From Mycogone perniciosa (Eukaryota; Ascomycota; Sordariomycetes; Hypocreales; Hypocreaceae): 64,000 nt of DNA. The stretch spans positions 186,001-250,000 of the forward strand of contig JAOALB010000016.1 in assembly GCA_025331125.1 (NCBI GenBank), in the 5' to 3' direction. The notes under the pieces were generated by a model. The model had not been told where the DNA came from and made no database searches. It was given only the letters and a program-made list of their open reading frames with translations. Of this stretch, positions 45,541 to 56,601 are shown piece after piece. The number at the start of each line of letters is the position of its first letter. The stretch's first letter is position 1. A program made the translations under genes and the position numbers.

Positions 45541-45887
45541 CTACCGGACACCTCCACGTTCTGCGACACTGTTTGTCTCCCTCCTGCAAGCCTTGAAGCC
45601 CTCATAGCAAGGCGAGTGCCCGATACTTAAGCAAAGTAGTGACCTAGACTCTCGGCCATCTTCACTTGCATACGCCCATGTCGACATTTGCTGGTAAGCC
45701 AAGCTGTATGCACTCCGTAGCTGGAAAAGCATCCGAATATCCATACCCCACCGCCCCATGTCACATTTGAGACGACCGTGAAGCTTACCTTAAGGAACAC
45801 ATGGTCACGAAATTGCAGGAGCTGGTTGGTTTGAGGAGGGAAAGATAGGCTTCCATTCCGAAGCATCGTGTCTGGTGAAGCGACCAA
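45541..45887 (-). CDS. Doubtful two-exon small protein
   Basis: Minus-strand exons 45789-45887 and 45541-45720 join in phase 0 across a 68 bp gap with donor AAG/GTAAGC and acceptor TTTTCCAG, giving 92 residues (start MVASPDTMLRNGSLSFPP). No CTRAC branch site is obvious, there is no signal peptide or domain, and the neighbouring DNA is repeat-motif rich. Recorded because the splice pair and phase agree; it may be chance. Confidence 0.18.
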
Positions 45888-46848
45888 GAAGCTATCTACT
45901 CGTGCCAGTCCCCAAAATTATTATTAGTTTTCATCCTCCTCTTTTGGTCGGCGTCATCAACGCCGAAAGGATACTACTATCCATCCCCAACTGATATCAG
46001 CCATGTCACTGAAGACTGAATCCCGCACTCGTCCATCTCTATAAATACCATTCCATCATTTTCCTCCCATGACAAGCAACTTGCTTAAAAAGCAAAAGTG
46101 GAGAATTGTTGCAAACCGAGTCTGAGCCTTCTTTGGGCAGCGACCGTGATAACCCAGCCCTAACACAACATAAAGATCCCACCGATAATCCCCCACAGAT
46201 AGTGTTGAAGCGTTAGGTGCCGTGTTGAAAGCACCACATTAATAGGTTTTCTCTTTTTAAAAAGGGCATATGTGCAAGAAGGTATATGGGTCATGAAAAG
46301 GCAAACAAATAAAGCGGCCAGCCATCCCATCCAGGGGGGGTTGAAAGTCGTCCTGAGACGCGGGTATAAGTAAGGGCCACAGCACTGATTGTGCCGTGCA
46401 GCATTAAAGCCATTATTATCCGATATGGGAGGACACGTCGACGAAAAGCCAGAAATAAGGTCGCGTGGAGCCAGTTGTAGTTGGCCAAATCCACGCTGGA
46501 CAGTCTGTTTTGGGTGCCAATCAATGTCGTCGATGCCAGGGCAGCCGCCGAGATGTGTCCGCAAGTTCGTCTCGTCTTCGGGCCTAGCCACAAAGTGGCC
46601 ACCCCGGGATCCAGAGATGCGGGCCAAATGCCAAAAATTGCCGTGTATCGAAAGAATCAAAATAAAGCGTGTAGGAGCCGTGTCATCGTCAGCGTAAAGA
46701 ATGTGATCTGGAGGACATCGACCCGATCATGTAGGTATGACACGAATTCCCATGGCCCAGCCAACCAGCCCGCCCTAAACCGAGTCCCTCCAATCATGGA
46801 ACCAGAAAAAGCATATTCCACCGGAAAACGCCGTGCATGCAGATGGTA

Positions 46849-47919
46849 TTATACAGAACCGAGTCGTAGAAGAGCTTCAACAGCCTCACGCTCTTGAGCA
46901 TCCGAGGTCTCAGGAAACGCAGAAAAGTCGATGCTGGGTCGAGGCGGACGCGCCATGCCATAGCTGGCAGGGTAGTTACGCAGTCCACCCGAAGTATAGG
47001 TGTTGGAAGATAGTAAATGAAGGCCCGACTCAGCGGCGACCTTGCTCGGATACGATTCGGCTCGTAAAGCAGCCGCGCCGACCGCGGCCCAATCCTCGTC
47101 GTCGGTCACATCTTCTGGGTCGTCGTTCATAGTGACATCGTCCTCTGGAGCCTCGGAGCAGGAAGCCGATGCAGAGTCATCCATGGACATCTTATCGGCC
47201 TCGTGCTCCATCATGGAGATGTCGTATCGGTCATCGTGGGAAAAGTGCACAGACTCACCGCCACTAGACCGAGCCATGTTCAGCCTCGCCCTGCTCTGAC
47301 CCCTGCCGCTGATTTTGGAAATGGGAATTCCAGCGGTGTAGGAAGATGGGCCGCTAGGCGGCGTTGTTTGACGATTTCGCGCAGCCTGTCCCCGTCGGCG
47401 TGCGTCCCATCGTCCCCAACCAACTTTCTCAAACACCACGTCTCCATCAATGCCTCCACCCTCACCTCCTCGTCCCTCCAAAGCTCCCACAACGACTCTC
47501 CGTGCCTTGGTTGGAGGGATACCCGAAAAGCCGGGGACTGATGTAGTTAGGTATCCCATAATATGGCGGATGGCGAGAGGTCCGTGATTGAGCAAGATCT
47601 CTGGCAGGTGGTATTTGGCAAGCATGGCGCTGGTGATGGCGCCGGCCGATTCAAGTGCTGGAGATACAGACCTCCCGTGGCTGCTGGCGTTGTCCTGAAG
47701 ATCCAAGTCGGAGTCGATGGGCTCGAGCTTGGCCTTCTGGAGTTGCGCCTTCAGGCCATGGGCCGGCAAGGCAGGGGATATGGAGTTAGGGGGAGTCGGA
47801 AGGTCCCGAGATCGTGTCACAGTCGTCGCCGTGTCGCTCCGAGCCGCTACAACAGTTAAGTTGTCTCGGCTCAAGGAGGACTGGGGGATATCACGAGCAG
47901 CAGTTGCCATAGAAGCCAT
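46849..47919 (-). CDS. stb3: Sin3-binding protein, Stb3-like
   Basis: One exon of 356 residues from the ATG at 47919 (MASMATAARDIP). The frame remains open upstream to 48249, but that part is low complexity and crosses promoter-like repeats, so the conserved-looking start was chosen. The Stb3 domain is at about residues 95-175: MLAKYHLPEILLNHGPLAIR, HIMGYLTTSVPGFSGIPPTK, RRVVVGALEG and VVFEKVGWGRWDARRRG. The C-terminal half is acidic and disordered and ends in a short conserved-style patch (RPPRPSIDFSAFPE, EALLRLG). Known in yeast: Stb3 binds Sin3 and recognises the RRPE element of ribosome-biogenesis promoters to couple growth signals to transcription. Target conservation in filamentous fungi is inference. 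Confidence 0.88.
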   Translation of the reverse strand: MASMATAARDIPQSSLSRDNLTVVAARSDTATTVTRSRDLPTPPNSISPALPAHGLKAQLQKAKLEPIDSDLDLQDNASSHGRSVSPALESAGAITSAMLAKYHLPEILLNHGPLAIRHIMGYLTTSVPGFSGIPPTKARRVVVGALEGRGGEGGGIDGDVVFEKVGWGRWDARRRGQAARNRQTTPPSGPSSYTAGIPISKISGRGQSRARLNMARSSGGESVHFSHDDRYDISMMEHEADKMSMDDSASASCSEAPEDDVTMNDDPEDVTDDEDWAAVGAAALRAESYPSKVAAESGLHLLSSNTYTSGGLRNYPASYGMARPPRPSIDFSAFPETSDAQEREAVEALLRLGSV

Positions 47920-50900
47920 GTTACCGATGTTGCAATGCTTCACTTCAGAACGTGTCTGCGAGAGAATGCGGCGGTCAGCATACATATATATATACTCTCG
48001 CTCTCGTTCTCGAAGCCAGCGACGAGTGCCGCAGGACGCAAGAGGCGGTGATGGGTCGAAAAGCGAAAAGCGGTGATACTCCCCACAAAGAAGGGGCTGT
48101 TGATGTGTTGTTGTTGTTGAGTCACCTTGCAGGGCCCGCTGGAGTACGTACCAGAGGAGCAGAAGCCGGTGGCAGCAGTGTTGGCTTTTGTGGTGCTGGC
48201 AAGACAAGACGATAAGAGGCTTGACTGGCAGAGCTGACTGACGCGACAATCAGGACTGTGACAAATGATTCCCGATGTGAATCTTTCGAACGGTTTGTGT
48301 TGTTGTTATTGCTTTGAGGAGAGGAAAGGGAGGGAGGCGGACTGATGGGAGCGATATGATGGCCATTTAGGTACGGCAGTACGAAGTACATGGACGAAGT
48401 AGCGACTGGGGCTACGGCCTGTCGCAACGCTCTGGGTACTAGATGCACGCCCCTAATGTCGTATCCAACTTTGGGTGTTTGTAAGCCCTGAGCCTAAACC
48501 GGCGCCGTGGCTTGTGTTATCAGAAGGGAGGGTGTGTGTGTAGTGGCTTCAGGCCTTGTACGAAGTAGTAGGAGTACTACTGCTGTACTCTGTACTTCGT
48601 ACCTGGCTGTCCTGCTTACATATTAGTCCTCCTCAAATCTCATGACTCCTTTTTTAGCCTCCAGCTGTGCGCCGGCAGCCCAGAAAGCCAGCCCAACCCA
48701 ACCAGATGTCAGGAGTCATCCAAGCCCTCATTTCAGTTGTTTATTGAGGTATGTGCTTCGTACAGGATACTTTGTACAATTGGGCGAGGCCGGCGCAAAA
48801 GGCGATGTGGCTGTTGCAGAAGGACGCACCAGCCCAACGAAGAACAGGCACAAACAGACGATGCATTTTTTCCTCTACAACAAAATGTGCCCCATAGGTT
48901 TTTGCAACCCTCTTCGGCTCCTTGGCCACGGTTATGATTAGGGCAGTATTTCCTGCTGTGATTCGCACACTCGTCAGGGTGGACACGACGATAGGCGGGG
49001 GATCGGAGCATTTCGGCCACGAGCTGGAAAACGTGCGAAAACAGCGTCACTGCAAGCACTTTAGTAGGCTCTCTCTCGTCTCCATCTTGGCCCGGCTCTG
49101 GGACTCTGGGACTCTGGGGAACATGACATGCTAGCGCGCACACTGACGACGTGCCCACTCTCATTCGACGCGTCCTTCCAAGTGTCTCGTTCGCTTGTTG
49201 TGTTGCGCCTCACCTGGGAATGCATGAGTTTTGTTTTGAATGGCCGTCTTTCAACAGTGCGAGCGCAATAGCTTTGTCTGGCTAACCGCACATCCAGCCA
49301 TGTCTGGTGTGGCCAAGGGGGTCATCACGTTGCTTACTCCGGACCATGTAGGAACTGATGTCGCAGATGATTCTATGCGTGTCAGCAGACAACGTCATCG
49401 GGGTATTTACATCTGTCGCGACGCTTCTCGTTTGATGGGGCCGCACAGCCGAAAGGCAATCCCACAAACCTTGATTCTAGGGCTTTCTGCCAAAGGATCA
49501 GATTCGAATGCGCCAATTTTTTGCGAACTTTCATCCACGATAAGGATCGGCCTGTCCGTGTCTTTGTGTGTGTGTGTGAGCGAGAGCACCTTGCGACAGC
49601 CCGGATAGAAGCGTGGGATCGCCTCTCCAAAGGGGTGTCGTTAAGCTGTCGCTAGTTCCGTGACGAGCCATGATCCAGAATGTCGTCGTCGAATGACCGT
49701 GGAGAGCGACCCGATTGCCTGACTAGGCAAACAACATCGCCCCATGCTTTTCCCCGCTGTGCTAACGATATGGATATGATTGTTTCCATGTATAGATACA
49801 TACTACCACCAGGTCGTAGCCCTAATGCGACCAGATCGAAGCACTTAGTAGTATGTATGTGTGTTTCATGGATCGCGTGATGGAGAGCCAAGGAATATCG
49901 ATAGGTATCCGATTGCGCCCTTTATCGGCACCATGGCGACGCGATCGAGGCGAGTCAGTGATGGCTTAATAGTTGATTGTTTGACAGCGGCAAGTCGCAA
50001 GCCGACGAAGCACACCAACTGTTTCCAACAAGTCTACTCCGTACATCTGCAGTTCATTTGAGCTGAGTACGAAGTAGTATCTACTACTTCGTACTTCGTA
50101 CATACTCGTACATACATGCATGCATCCCAACGCCTCTTTGATATGAAGCAAGTACCAATGTTCGCGGGCCGAGGAGAAACCCCAAATAACTGTATTCACT
50201 AAATTCACGCAGCGTATCCTCTGGGGCAGTGTCCTTGATCATTCCAGCCTCGTGTTGGCCCCAAGAGGACCTGTGTTACTATCACGTTGCACTCAGCACT
50301 CATCCTGATTGGACTCAATGCCATAGCGGTTTTCATATGACCCCTCTTTTCTCCCTAGACACCAACACTCCATCATCCACAAACTACGGACGATATCGCT
50401 CACGTTTTTATATCTATCGTCTGAAATTCCAATGTGGCTTGCGGTTAAGGGCTAAAGCCCCCGTTCATGAACCTTGAAGCCGAGTCTGTTTTCCGACGTA
50501 CTCGTAGTTCCCGCTTTTGATGTTGTGGATCAGCCATGTTTCCGCACGCCCCCCCTTGCCAGACTCTACTCTTGTTTACGATGCCAATGATCCGTTTTGT
50601 TACCAGAGGAGAAACCTTGTTTGTGCGTGGTCCAAGGTAGGGCTCAGGCGAAATCCGTGCTGTATGGAAGAATCACGTCAGGCCTTGTTGGCCTTGGCAG
50701 ATTATGACAGGTAATACGAAGTACGTGATTCAAACCCAAGGTTTACGTGATGCCAAGCGTTGTGACAACTTGAGAGTAGGCAGGGACAACTTTCCATGAG
50801 TTGTTAGCTGCATTTGTAGACACATCACAATGACTGAGCGCACGACTCTCCTTAGATGGTCATGGAGAAATGCTAAAATCCGCGACTGAGATCATCGTGT

Positions 50901-51182
50901 TTGTTCTTCTCATACGTCATAATGGTTGCCCGTGGGTCTCGACATAGCCCCTTCCTGCTGAGAGGGATGTGTCATTCATATTGTTGTGTAATTGTCATTC
51001 TTTCTGAACGTAGTCATCTTGAATGGCGTGGACAATGTGTGACAGTGGCTGAAAAGTATCTTCGGTCTTACAGCATGATAAAGGGGTTTGGTATTGCGAA
51101 AAGCAATGTGTTCCGTCTATTTAATGCACTAGAAGGTTCTACTCGTGCTATATATAGCAATTATATTTTATGCCGAGGCTGG
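47920..51182. other. Intergenic, long upstream region of stb3
   Basis: About 3.3 kb. No supported gene. Motif copies occur at 48558-48603 and 50067-50104; the latter contains a perfect 13 bp inverted repeat. Several 60-140 codon frames overlap on both strands without domains or splice pairs. Confidence 0.4.
50067..50094. repeat. Perfect 13 bp inverted repeat made of the dispersed motif
   Basis: GTACGAAGTAGTA, spacer TC, TACTACTTCGTAC. It can form a hairpin and is immediately followed by another TTCGTAC copy. Confidence 0.8.
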
Positions 51183-53448
51183 TTAACTTTGACCTGCACT
51201 CTGCCGAAAAACGAATTCTCTGCAAGCCTGTTTATTACACGTCAGCTAGTAACCGCGGTCATTGTATAAGGAAACTCACCTCTTTAAGAACATTCACCTT
51301 TGCTTGTGATTGCATAAAGACATGTTGATATTGCTCAATGCTTTCTCTAAGGACCGCCTGCCTTGTCGTGCGGCCCTCGCAGATGGCCTTCATTTGGAGC
51401 TCCATCTCCTTTCGGAGGAACGGTTTCCCAAGACTCGTCTCAAAGTTCATTCGATCAAAGCCCAGAATCAGGGCGACGCCTAGTTGGGTTGGGACGAATA
51501 CTTTGACCCCGCCTCCACGACCCCCTCTCGATGCTCCTCCACCTCCTCGTCCTCCACCTCCTCTTCCACGGCCGCGGCCGCCTCTGCCTCTCGGAGCGGG
51601 TCCTCCGTCTGGCTCCTCGTCGTCCGCTTCTTCGGATGCGAGACCACCGCCTCTGACCGTCGTAGCAACATATTCGCGATCCTGGATTTTCTGGATATGT
51701 TCAGCCATGGTGGCATCCGTTCCAATTCCATTTGCGTCCATAAGTGCAATCAGATCTGCTTCGGTGAGATAGTTCGGCGGAGATGTCTTGCCCTCGGTCA
51801 TCATCGCCTCGGTTGGTTCAAACTGTTCGCCGACGGTGAACTTGGGCAACTCCGTCGTGTTGTTCCAATTTTCATATATGTAGACGTCGAGGTAGTTCCT
51901 CTCAAGCACAATAACACCTCGCGTGCTGAAGAATTCGTCTCCAAATTGCACGTCAATGTCGGTTGCCATTCCTTTGGCATCCTCTGAACAGCACGCCAGG
52001 AATCGACGGACAACGTACTCGTACAAACGCCCCTCATCGTAATTTAAGACACTTGGTGCCGCATAGGTGATGGGATGGATGGGCGGATGGGCTTTATCAT
52101 CGTTCCGGCCTTCCCTAGGCTGTTGAAAGCCACCACCGACAAGCCCCTGTGCAAACTGACCCCATCGTTCGTCTGGTGTTTGTTTCTGTACCAAGGCCCT
52201 GAGGTTCATACCTTTATCAAATCGATCTGTTTCAGTTCTTGGATAGCTGATGAATCCCCTGTTGTACAAGCCTTCGGCTATGGTCATGGCCTGCTGACCA
52301 CTCATTCGAAGCAGACGCGTAGCTGCTTTTTGAAGCTCAACGGTGGTAAGGGGAAGCGGCTTGAATTTCCGGGTCGGCTTTTCCTGAACTTTGGTAACTT
52401 TGGCTTTCTTCGCGGCCAGGCATCTCTCGTACAACAGGACAACCGTCATCCGATCAAACAATCGACTTCTTTGCCAGGAGAAGCGAACTTGCTTGTTTTC
52501 CCGGCTGTGCATCAGCGATATGCTCCAGAATGGTTCGGGTATAAAGTTTTTGACACGAAAATACCGATCCACCACAAACCCTAGAGTTGGGAATTGGCAG
52601 GAACCTGTTCTGTCAGTCAAGCCCAGGGCCGTCCGGCTACTTGGATTTTCTCACCATAGCTCAATGTTAGGTTCTCCATAGGCCCCCTCAATGGTCTGAG
52701 GTTATTAGTAAGGAATCGGGTGAATGCATAGCCGATGCGCAGATCCAACTCGATTCTCGTCGCGACGGCGTTGACTTGTCTCTCGTCCAAGTCTGCAAGA
52801 CGTCTAGCTGCTGAGAGCACATGCCTAGATCTGTCAGCAGATTGCTGTACACGATGGTGGTCTAAGTTGGCACATACGCTTTTTCGATGTTGCTGAATTT
52901 GGCACGCTTGACCTGAATTCTCGAATTCCCATTATTTGCGGCATCGACAATCTCTTGGCCAATATGCTCCCCTTCTCGGTCACAATCGGTCCATATCACC
53001 AGCAACTGGGCATACTTAGCCTGGTCAGCGATGTTTTTGGCGATGTCTTTCTTGTCCTACAAACCGGTCAGCAGCACAATCTTCCCATTGTAACCCTGAT
53101 ATCACAAACATCGTGGACATTTGTCACTATTCGCGCACTGAACAGTGTCTCTGGCGGTGGATAGCTCCAGTTCTTGTGTTCGTTGGTGAACTCAACGTTA
53201 GTCATATGACCCGAGACGCAGGTCATGGTGACGGAACATTGACCCCATTGTTGTCCGAAATCAAAGTTGAAAGAATAGTTCTTGACGAATTTGTTTCTTG
53301 TGTTGTGCTTGCGAGTCATTTGTGTTAGCAGGTTGCGTGCGAGTTGATAGATGACTGGGTATCACACAGTCTGGAATGAGCCACCAGAGAGATGGCCAGC
53401 GACAGCTTTAGATATTGACGGCTTCTCAGCCACGCACAAGACTCTCAT
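51183..53448 (-). CDS. top3: DNA topoisomerase III (type IA)
   Basis: Minus-strand exons 53368-53448, 53110-53307, 52878-53056, 52655-52824, 51280-52604 and 51183-51227 join in frame to 665 residues. The start MRVLCVAEKPSISKAVAGHL is the Top3 N-terminus. The TOPRIM acidic triad DCDREGE is at about 117-123, followed by LSYGSCQFPTLGFVVDRY across intron 4. The catalytic tyrosine is in ISYPRTETDRF, about residue 330. A CxxC zinc region is absent, but a Gly/Arg-rich RGG segment (PRGRGGRGRGRGGGGRGG) at about 540-580 interrupts the C-terminal part before VKVFVPTQLG. Known role: Top3 with Rmi1 and the RecQ helicase Sgs1/BLM dissolves recombination intermediates in the nucleus. The last exon is only 15 codons. 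Donor GTTTGT of intron 2 is weak. Confidence 0.94.
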
Positions 53449-54065
53449 TTCCGTGCGTTGCGATGGGAGTATCTGGAACTTTCACTAGAAAAAAAATGAG
53501 ATGCGATGCTGTTGTAGAGGACAGCCCCGAAAGTCCATTGAGATGCACAACTTTTTGAACGCGTCGCGAAGTCGCTCCACTGTGGTCTACCCGTCACCGA
53601 GTCGATGTTCCTTCAACAGCCATTATATGCGATTCACGCCTGAAGCCTCACGAATAAGAATTCTTATCTCAATAAGAAGCCCTCTTGATGCAGTTCATTG
53701 GAGTTGCCAGTTGAAGTGTTCATGGATCAAAGACTTGAAGTCATTCGGGTTCGGAGCAATTCACCGAAAGTGAGTTTGGGGGCCCACATGGCAAATACAC
53801 GCCCGAGCGTTTGATGCTTTGGGCAGTTCAGCTTCAGTTTTAGGGGGTCTCTGTCGCTGTAGCACCCGCACCAGCGCCACTTACCAGTGGCGAGATCAAC
53901 TGAAACAGCGTCTATCGTCCACTGATGCGGGACATCTATCACTCCGCATTTCATGCAATTGCCAAGCACAACATATATCTATGACGATGCTCAGCCCTCC
54001 TCACCATTTTGACACCTTTCAAACCTCGAATCAAACCTCAACTTCGCCATTAAATCGCCATCACC
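53449..54065. promoter_or_regulatory. Divergent promoter between top3 and the DUF1295 gene
   Basis: About 620 bp between two start codons. No coding segment is supported; the right half (about 54000-54060) is CT/CA-rich leader sequence. Confidence 0.5.
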
Positions 54066-55296
54066 ATGGCGCTCCCGGCTCTCAAGTCCCTACAGGACTG
54101 CAGCGACGCTTACAAAGTAGTTGAGCCATTCGTCTCACAGCTTTACGAGCTCCCCAACCTGTTACTCGAAAATATCGGGAGTCTCGAGGGGTTGAAGCAG
54201 CTGTATATTGACACAAATCCGCTCGTATCTGGGTTTGCAGCATCGCTCGCCGTTGGTTTTATTGCCTTGGTTGCTTCTGAGATAAACCGGAATTACTCGC
54301 AGATTGATCGCCTGTGGAGCTTATTGCCCAATCTCTATGTCGTTCACGTCGCTGCTTGGGCACGACTTGCTGGTCTCCCACACAGCCGTTTAGACTTGAT
54401 TGCTGCTTTTACCACCCTGTGGAGTGTAAGCTGGAATCACACTCCCTCCATTTTTAACTTATGCCTAATCCATGAATAATTCAGATCCGGTTAACGTTCA
54501 ACTATTGGCGAAGAGGTGGCTACAACATCGGTTCCGAAGACTATCGATGGTGAGAACTCAACTGCCCCGTTTCAAGAGACACCAAGCTAATAAATTACAG
54601 GGAGATCGTCAAGTCTAAACTTCCTGCGGTTGTTTGGTTCCTCTTCAACGTTACATTCATCTCCTTCATCCAGAGCATCCTCCTTTATCTGATTTCCTGT
54701 GCACCGGCATACGCTATCCTTTTGTCGACACAATTCGAGCCAGAGGTCCGGGCAGCTGACCTTGCCTTCTTCGTCGTTGAGGTGGCTCTCGTGTTCAGCG
54801 AATGGATTAGTGATGGCCAGCAATGGAGTAAGTCAACTCGCACTCTTCTTCTTCTGAGAATACCGCTAATATGTTGTCAGCCTACCAAACCGCCAAGTAT
54901 CAGTATAGAAAAGATGGAAAAGTTCCCGCCGGCTTCAAGCAGGCCGATCTTGACAGGGGATTCGTCACCACTGGCCTGTGGGCCTTCAGCAGGCACCCTA
55001 ACTTCTTCGCTGAACAGACTATCTGGTTTGTCCTCTACCAGTGGAGCTGCTACGCCACCAACTCGTTGTACAGCTGGGCTGGAATCGGATCCTTTTCTTT
55101 AATCATGCTCTTTCAAGGCTCAACATGGCTCACTGAGTTAATCACTTCTGGCAAGTACCCTGAATATGCAGCATATCAGAAGCATGTGGGCATGTTCATG
55201 CCGAAGTCTTTGTTCCCGTACAAGACTCCTGCGCCCAAAATCATCAGGACTAGCGAATTGGCAAAGCGTCAAGAACAGAAGCAGAAGCAGGGGTAG
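54066..55296 (+). CDS. DUF1295 membrane protein, steroid-reductase-like
   Basis: Exons 54066-54425, 54485-54549, 54601-54827 and 54881-55296 join in frame to 355 residues. Several hydrophobic segments (LAVGFIALVASEI, LPAVVWFLFNVTFISFI, LLYLISCAPAYAILL) mark a polytopic membrane protein. The C-terminal part has the DUF1295 signature: LTFNYWRRGGY, FSEWISDGQQW, GLWAFSRHPNFFAEQ, W.SCYATNSLYSW and EYAAYQKHVGMFMP. This is the C-terminal fold of 3-oxo-5-alpha-steroid 4-dehydrogenase and isoprenylcysteine methyltransferase-like enzymes, likely in the endoplasmic reticulum. Substrate unknown. The Lys/Gln tail (KRQEQKQKQ) is cytosolic in style. It ends 224 bp from the convergent phosphatase gene. Confidence 0.87.
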
Positions 55297-55520
55297 GTAA
55301 AGCAGTCCGCATACATGGGCCTAGGATCTGATTCCTCACTTGGTGGGAGATGGTGCATAAATAGGCGTCTTGTGATCTCATAGATCCTTGGGTCTGGTGG
55401 GTGGAGTCCCGGCGTTGCGGGTGGTCGGTCATGTATCAATGGGTAGAACGAGAAGTTGCATCACATGGCATACTTTATCTATGATCTAATCTAGCATATG
55501 GTCCAGCATAGTCTATCAAT

Positions 55521-56601
55521 TTATGCACCAGAAAGAAGATCGCTCAGCTTGTCGGCGTAAAATGCGGGAACAGCAATAGCATCTTCCCGGTCCCAGTCTG
55601 CCTTTTTGTGAACTCCCGTAAGGACGTGCAGGGTACCACCCAGCTTTCCCTCAATGCCAAACTTGATGTCGGTGTTCAGTCTGTCTCCAATCATGCACGT
55701 CTTGGCTCGGTCAAGCTGGAACTTGCCCTCGACAGCATCCATCATGGCTTGACTCGGCTTTCCGAGAACCAGGGGCTGCTTGCCCGTGGCGAAGGATAGA
55801 GGCACCATGCAGGATCCAGCACCGAGGAAGAAGTCATTGTGCATTGGCAGCGTTGAGTCGCTGTTAGTCGCCAGGAAAAGAGCGCCGCGCTTAAGATAGT
55901 GCATACCGTGGACAAGCTTCAAGTAGTTGATGTGGAAATCCAGGGCGCAGAGTACAATACCAACTTCCGGGTCGAGAAGCGAGCCATCGGCAAGGCCCGC
56001 AAAGTCAGCCGGGGTGATATCCCTTCGGAAGTTTGGATCAGTGCCACCGATATGCGGGACGCCTTCTGCAGCCAACTCTGTCTCGACTCCTGCCTCGCCT
56101 ATCACATAGACTTTGTTCTTGCCAGGGGGGAGCTTGAGGATGCGGTTGATGTAAACGGCTGCGGAGTAAGACGAGCCGAAGACATCCTCGACATCGGCTT
56201 GGATTTTGAGGCCAGCGAATTTCTTGACGTATTCCTGGCGTGACTTTGTTGAGTTGTTGGTCACGAAGACGACTTTCTTGCCTTGATGAGAGTATGTGAG
56301 TGTGAGTGATGTGGGATCTCTGCGGACTGAGCTGCTCAACCTTTGGATCTGAGGAGCGCTATGGTCTCAGGAACGCCCTCGTAGACATGATCGCCCGACC
56401 ATAAAACACCTAAATTCGTGAGCTTTTGCTCCGGCTGCTAGAGCCACTAAGCTTACCATCACAGTCGAATAGGAATGTCTATGCGTGCATGTGAGTATCC
56501 TTATAGAGACATGCAAGGGATAAATCACTCACATCGAACTTGTCGATGAATTCCTTAATTGCGGCACCATCACCGGTGAGATACTGTGGTTTCGATGCCA
56601 T
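55521..56601 (-). CDS. pho13: HAD phosphatase, Pho13/phosphoglycolate phosphatase type
   Basis: Minus-strand exons 56533-56601, 56457-56478, 56341-56409 and 55521-56281 join in frame to 306 residues. The second exon is only 22 nt and carries catalytic motif I, FLFDCDGVLW, with nucleophile D28 and acid D30. Motif II is VFVTNNSTKS, the motif III lysine is in LGKPS, and motif IV is MIGDRLNTDI. The cap domain lies between motifs II and III. Known role: members were named p-nitrophenyl phosphatases and act in metabolite repair, removing phosphoglycolate and related side products. Cytosolic. Length matches the family. All three donors follow consensus except GTTGAG at the third. Confidence 0.93.

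Larger units (their letters stand above)
42984..46848. other. Intergenic, long upstream region of pacC
   Basis: About 3.9 kb with no securely supported gene. It contains the PacC-core cluster, several TACGGAGTAC/TACTTCGTAC copies (for example 44681-44700), a doubtful spliced frame at 45541-45887, and a 166-codon minus frame at 46160-46660 with two hydrophobic stretches but no family. Confidence 0.4.

Noticed and set aside
46160..46660. 166-codon minus-strand frame with two hydrophobic stretches
   Set aside because: A second minus frame (46291-46602) is equally plausible over the same DNA, and neither matches a family.
47920..48249. 110-residue N-terminal extension of the Stb3-like protein
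   Set aside because: The frame is open but low in coding character, includes repeat-like sequence and lacks conserved residues; the ATG at 47919 fits better.
51338..51772. Proline-rich plus-strand frame
   Set aside because: It is the antisense shadow of the RGG segment of top3.
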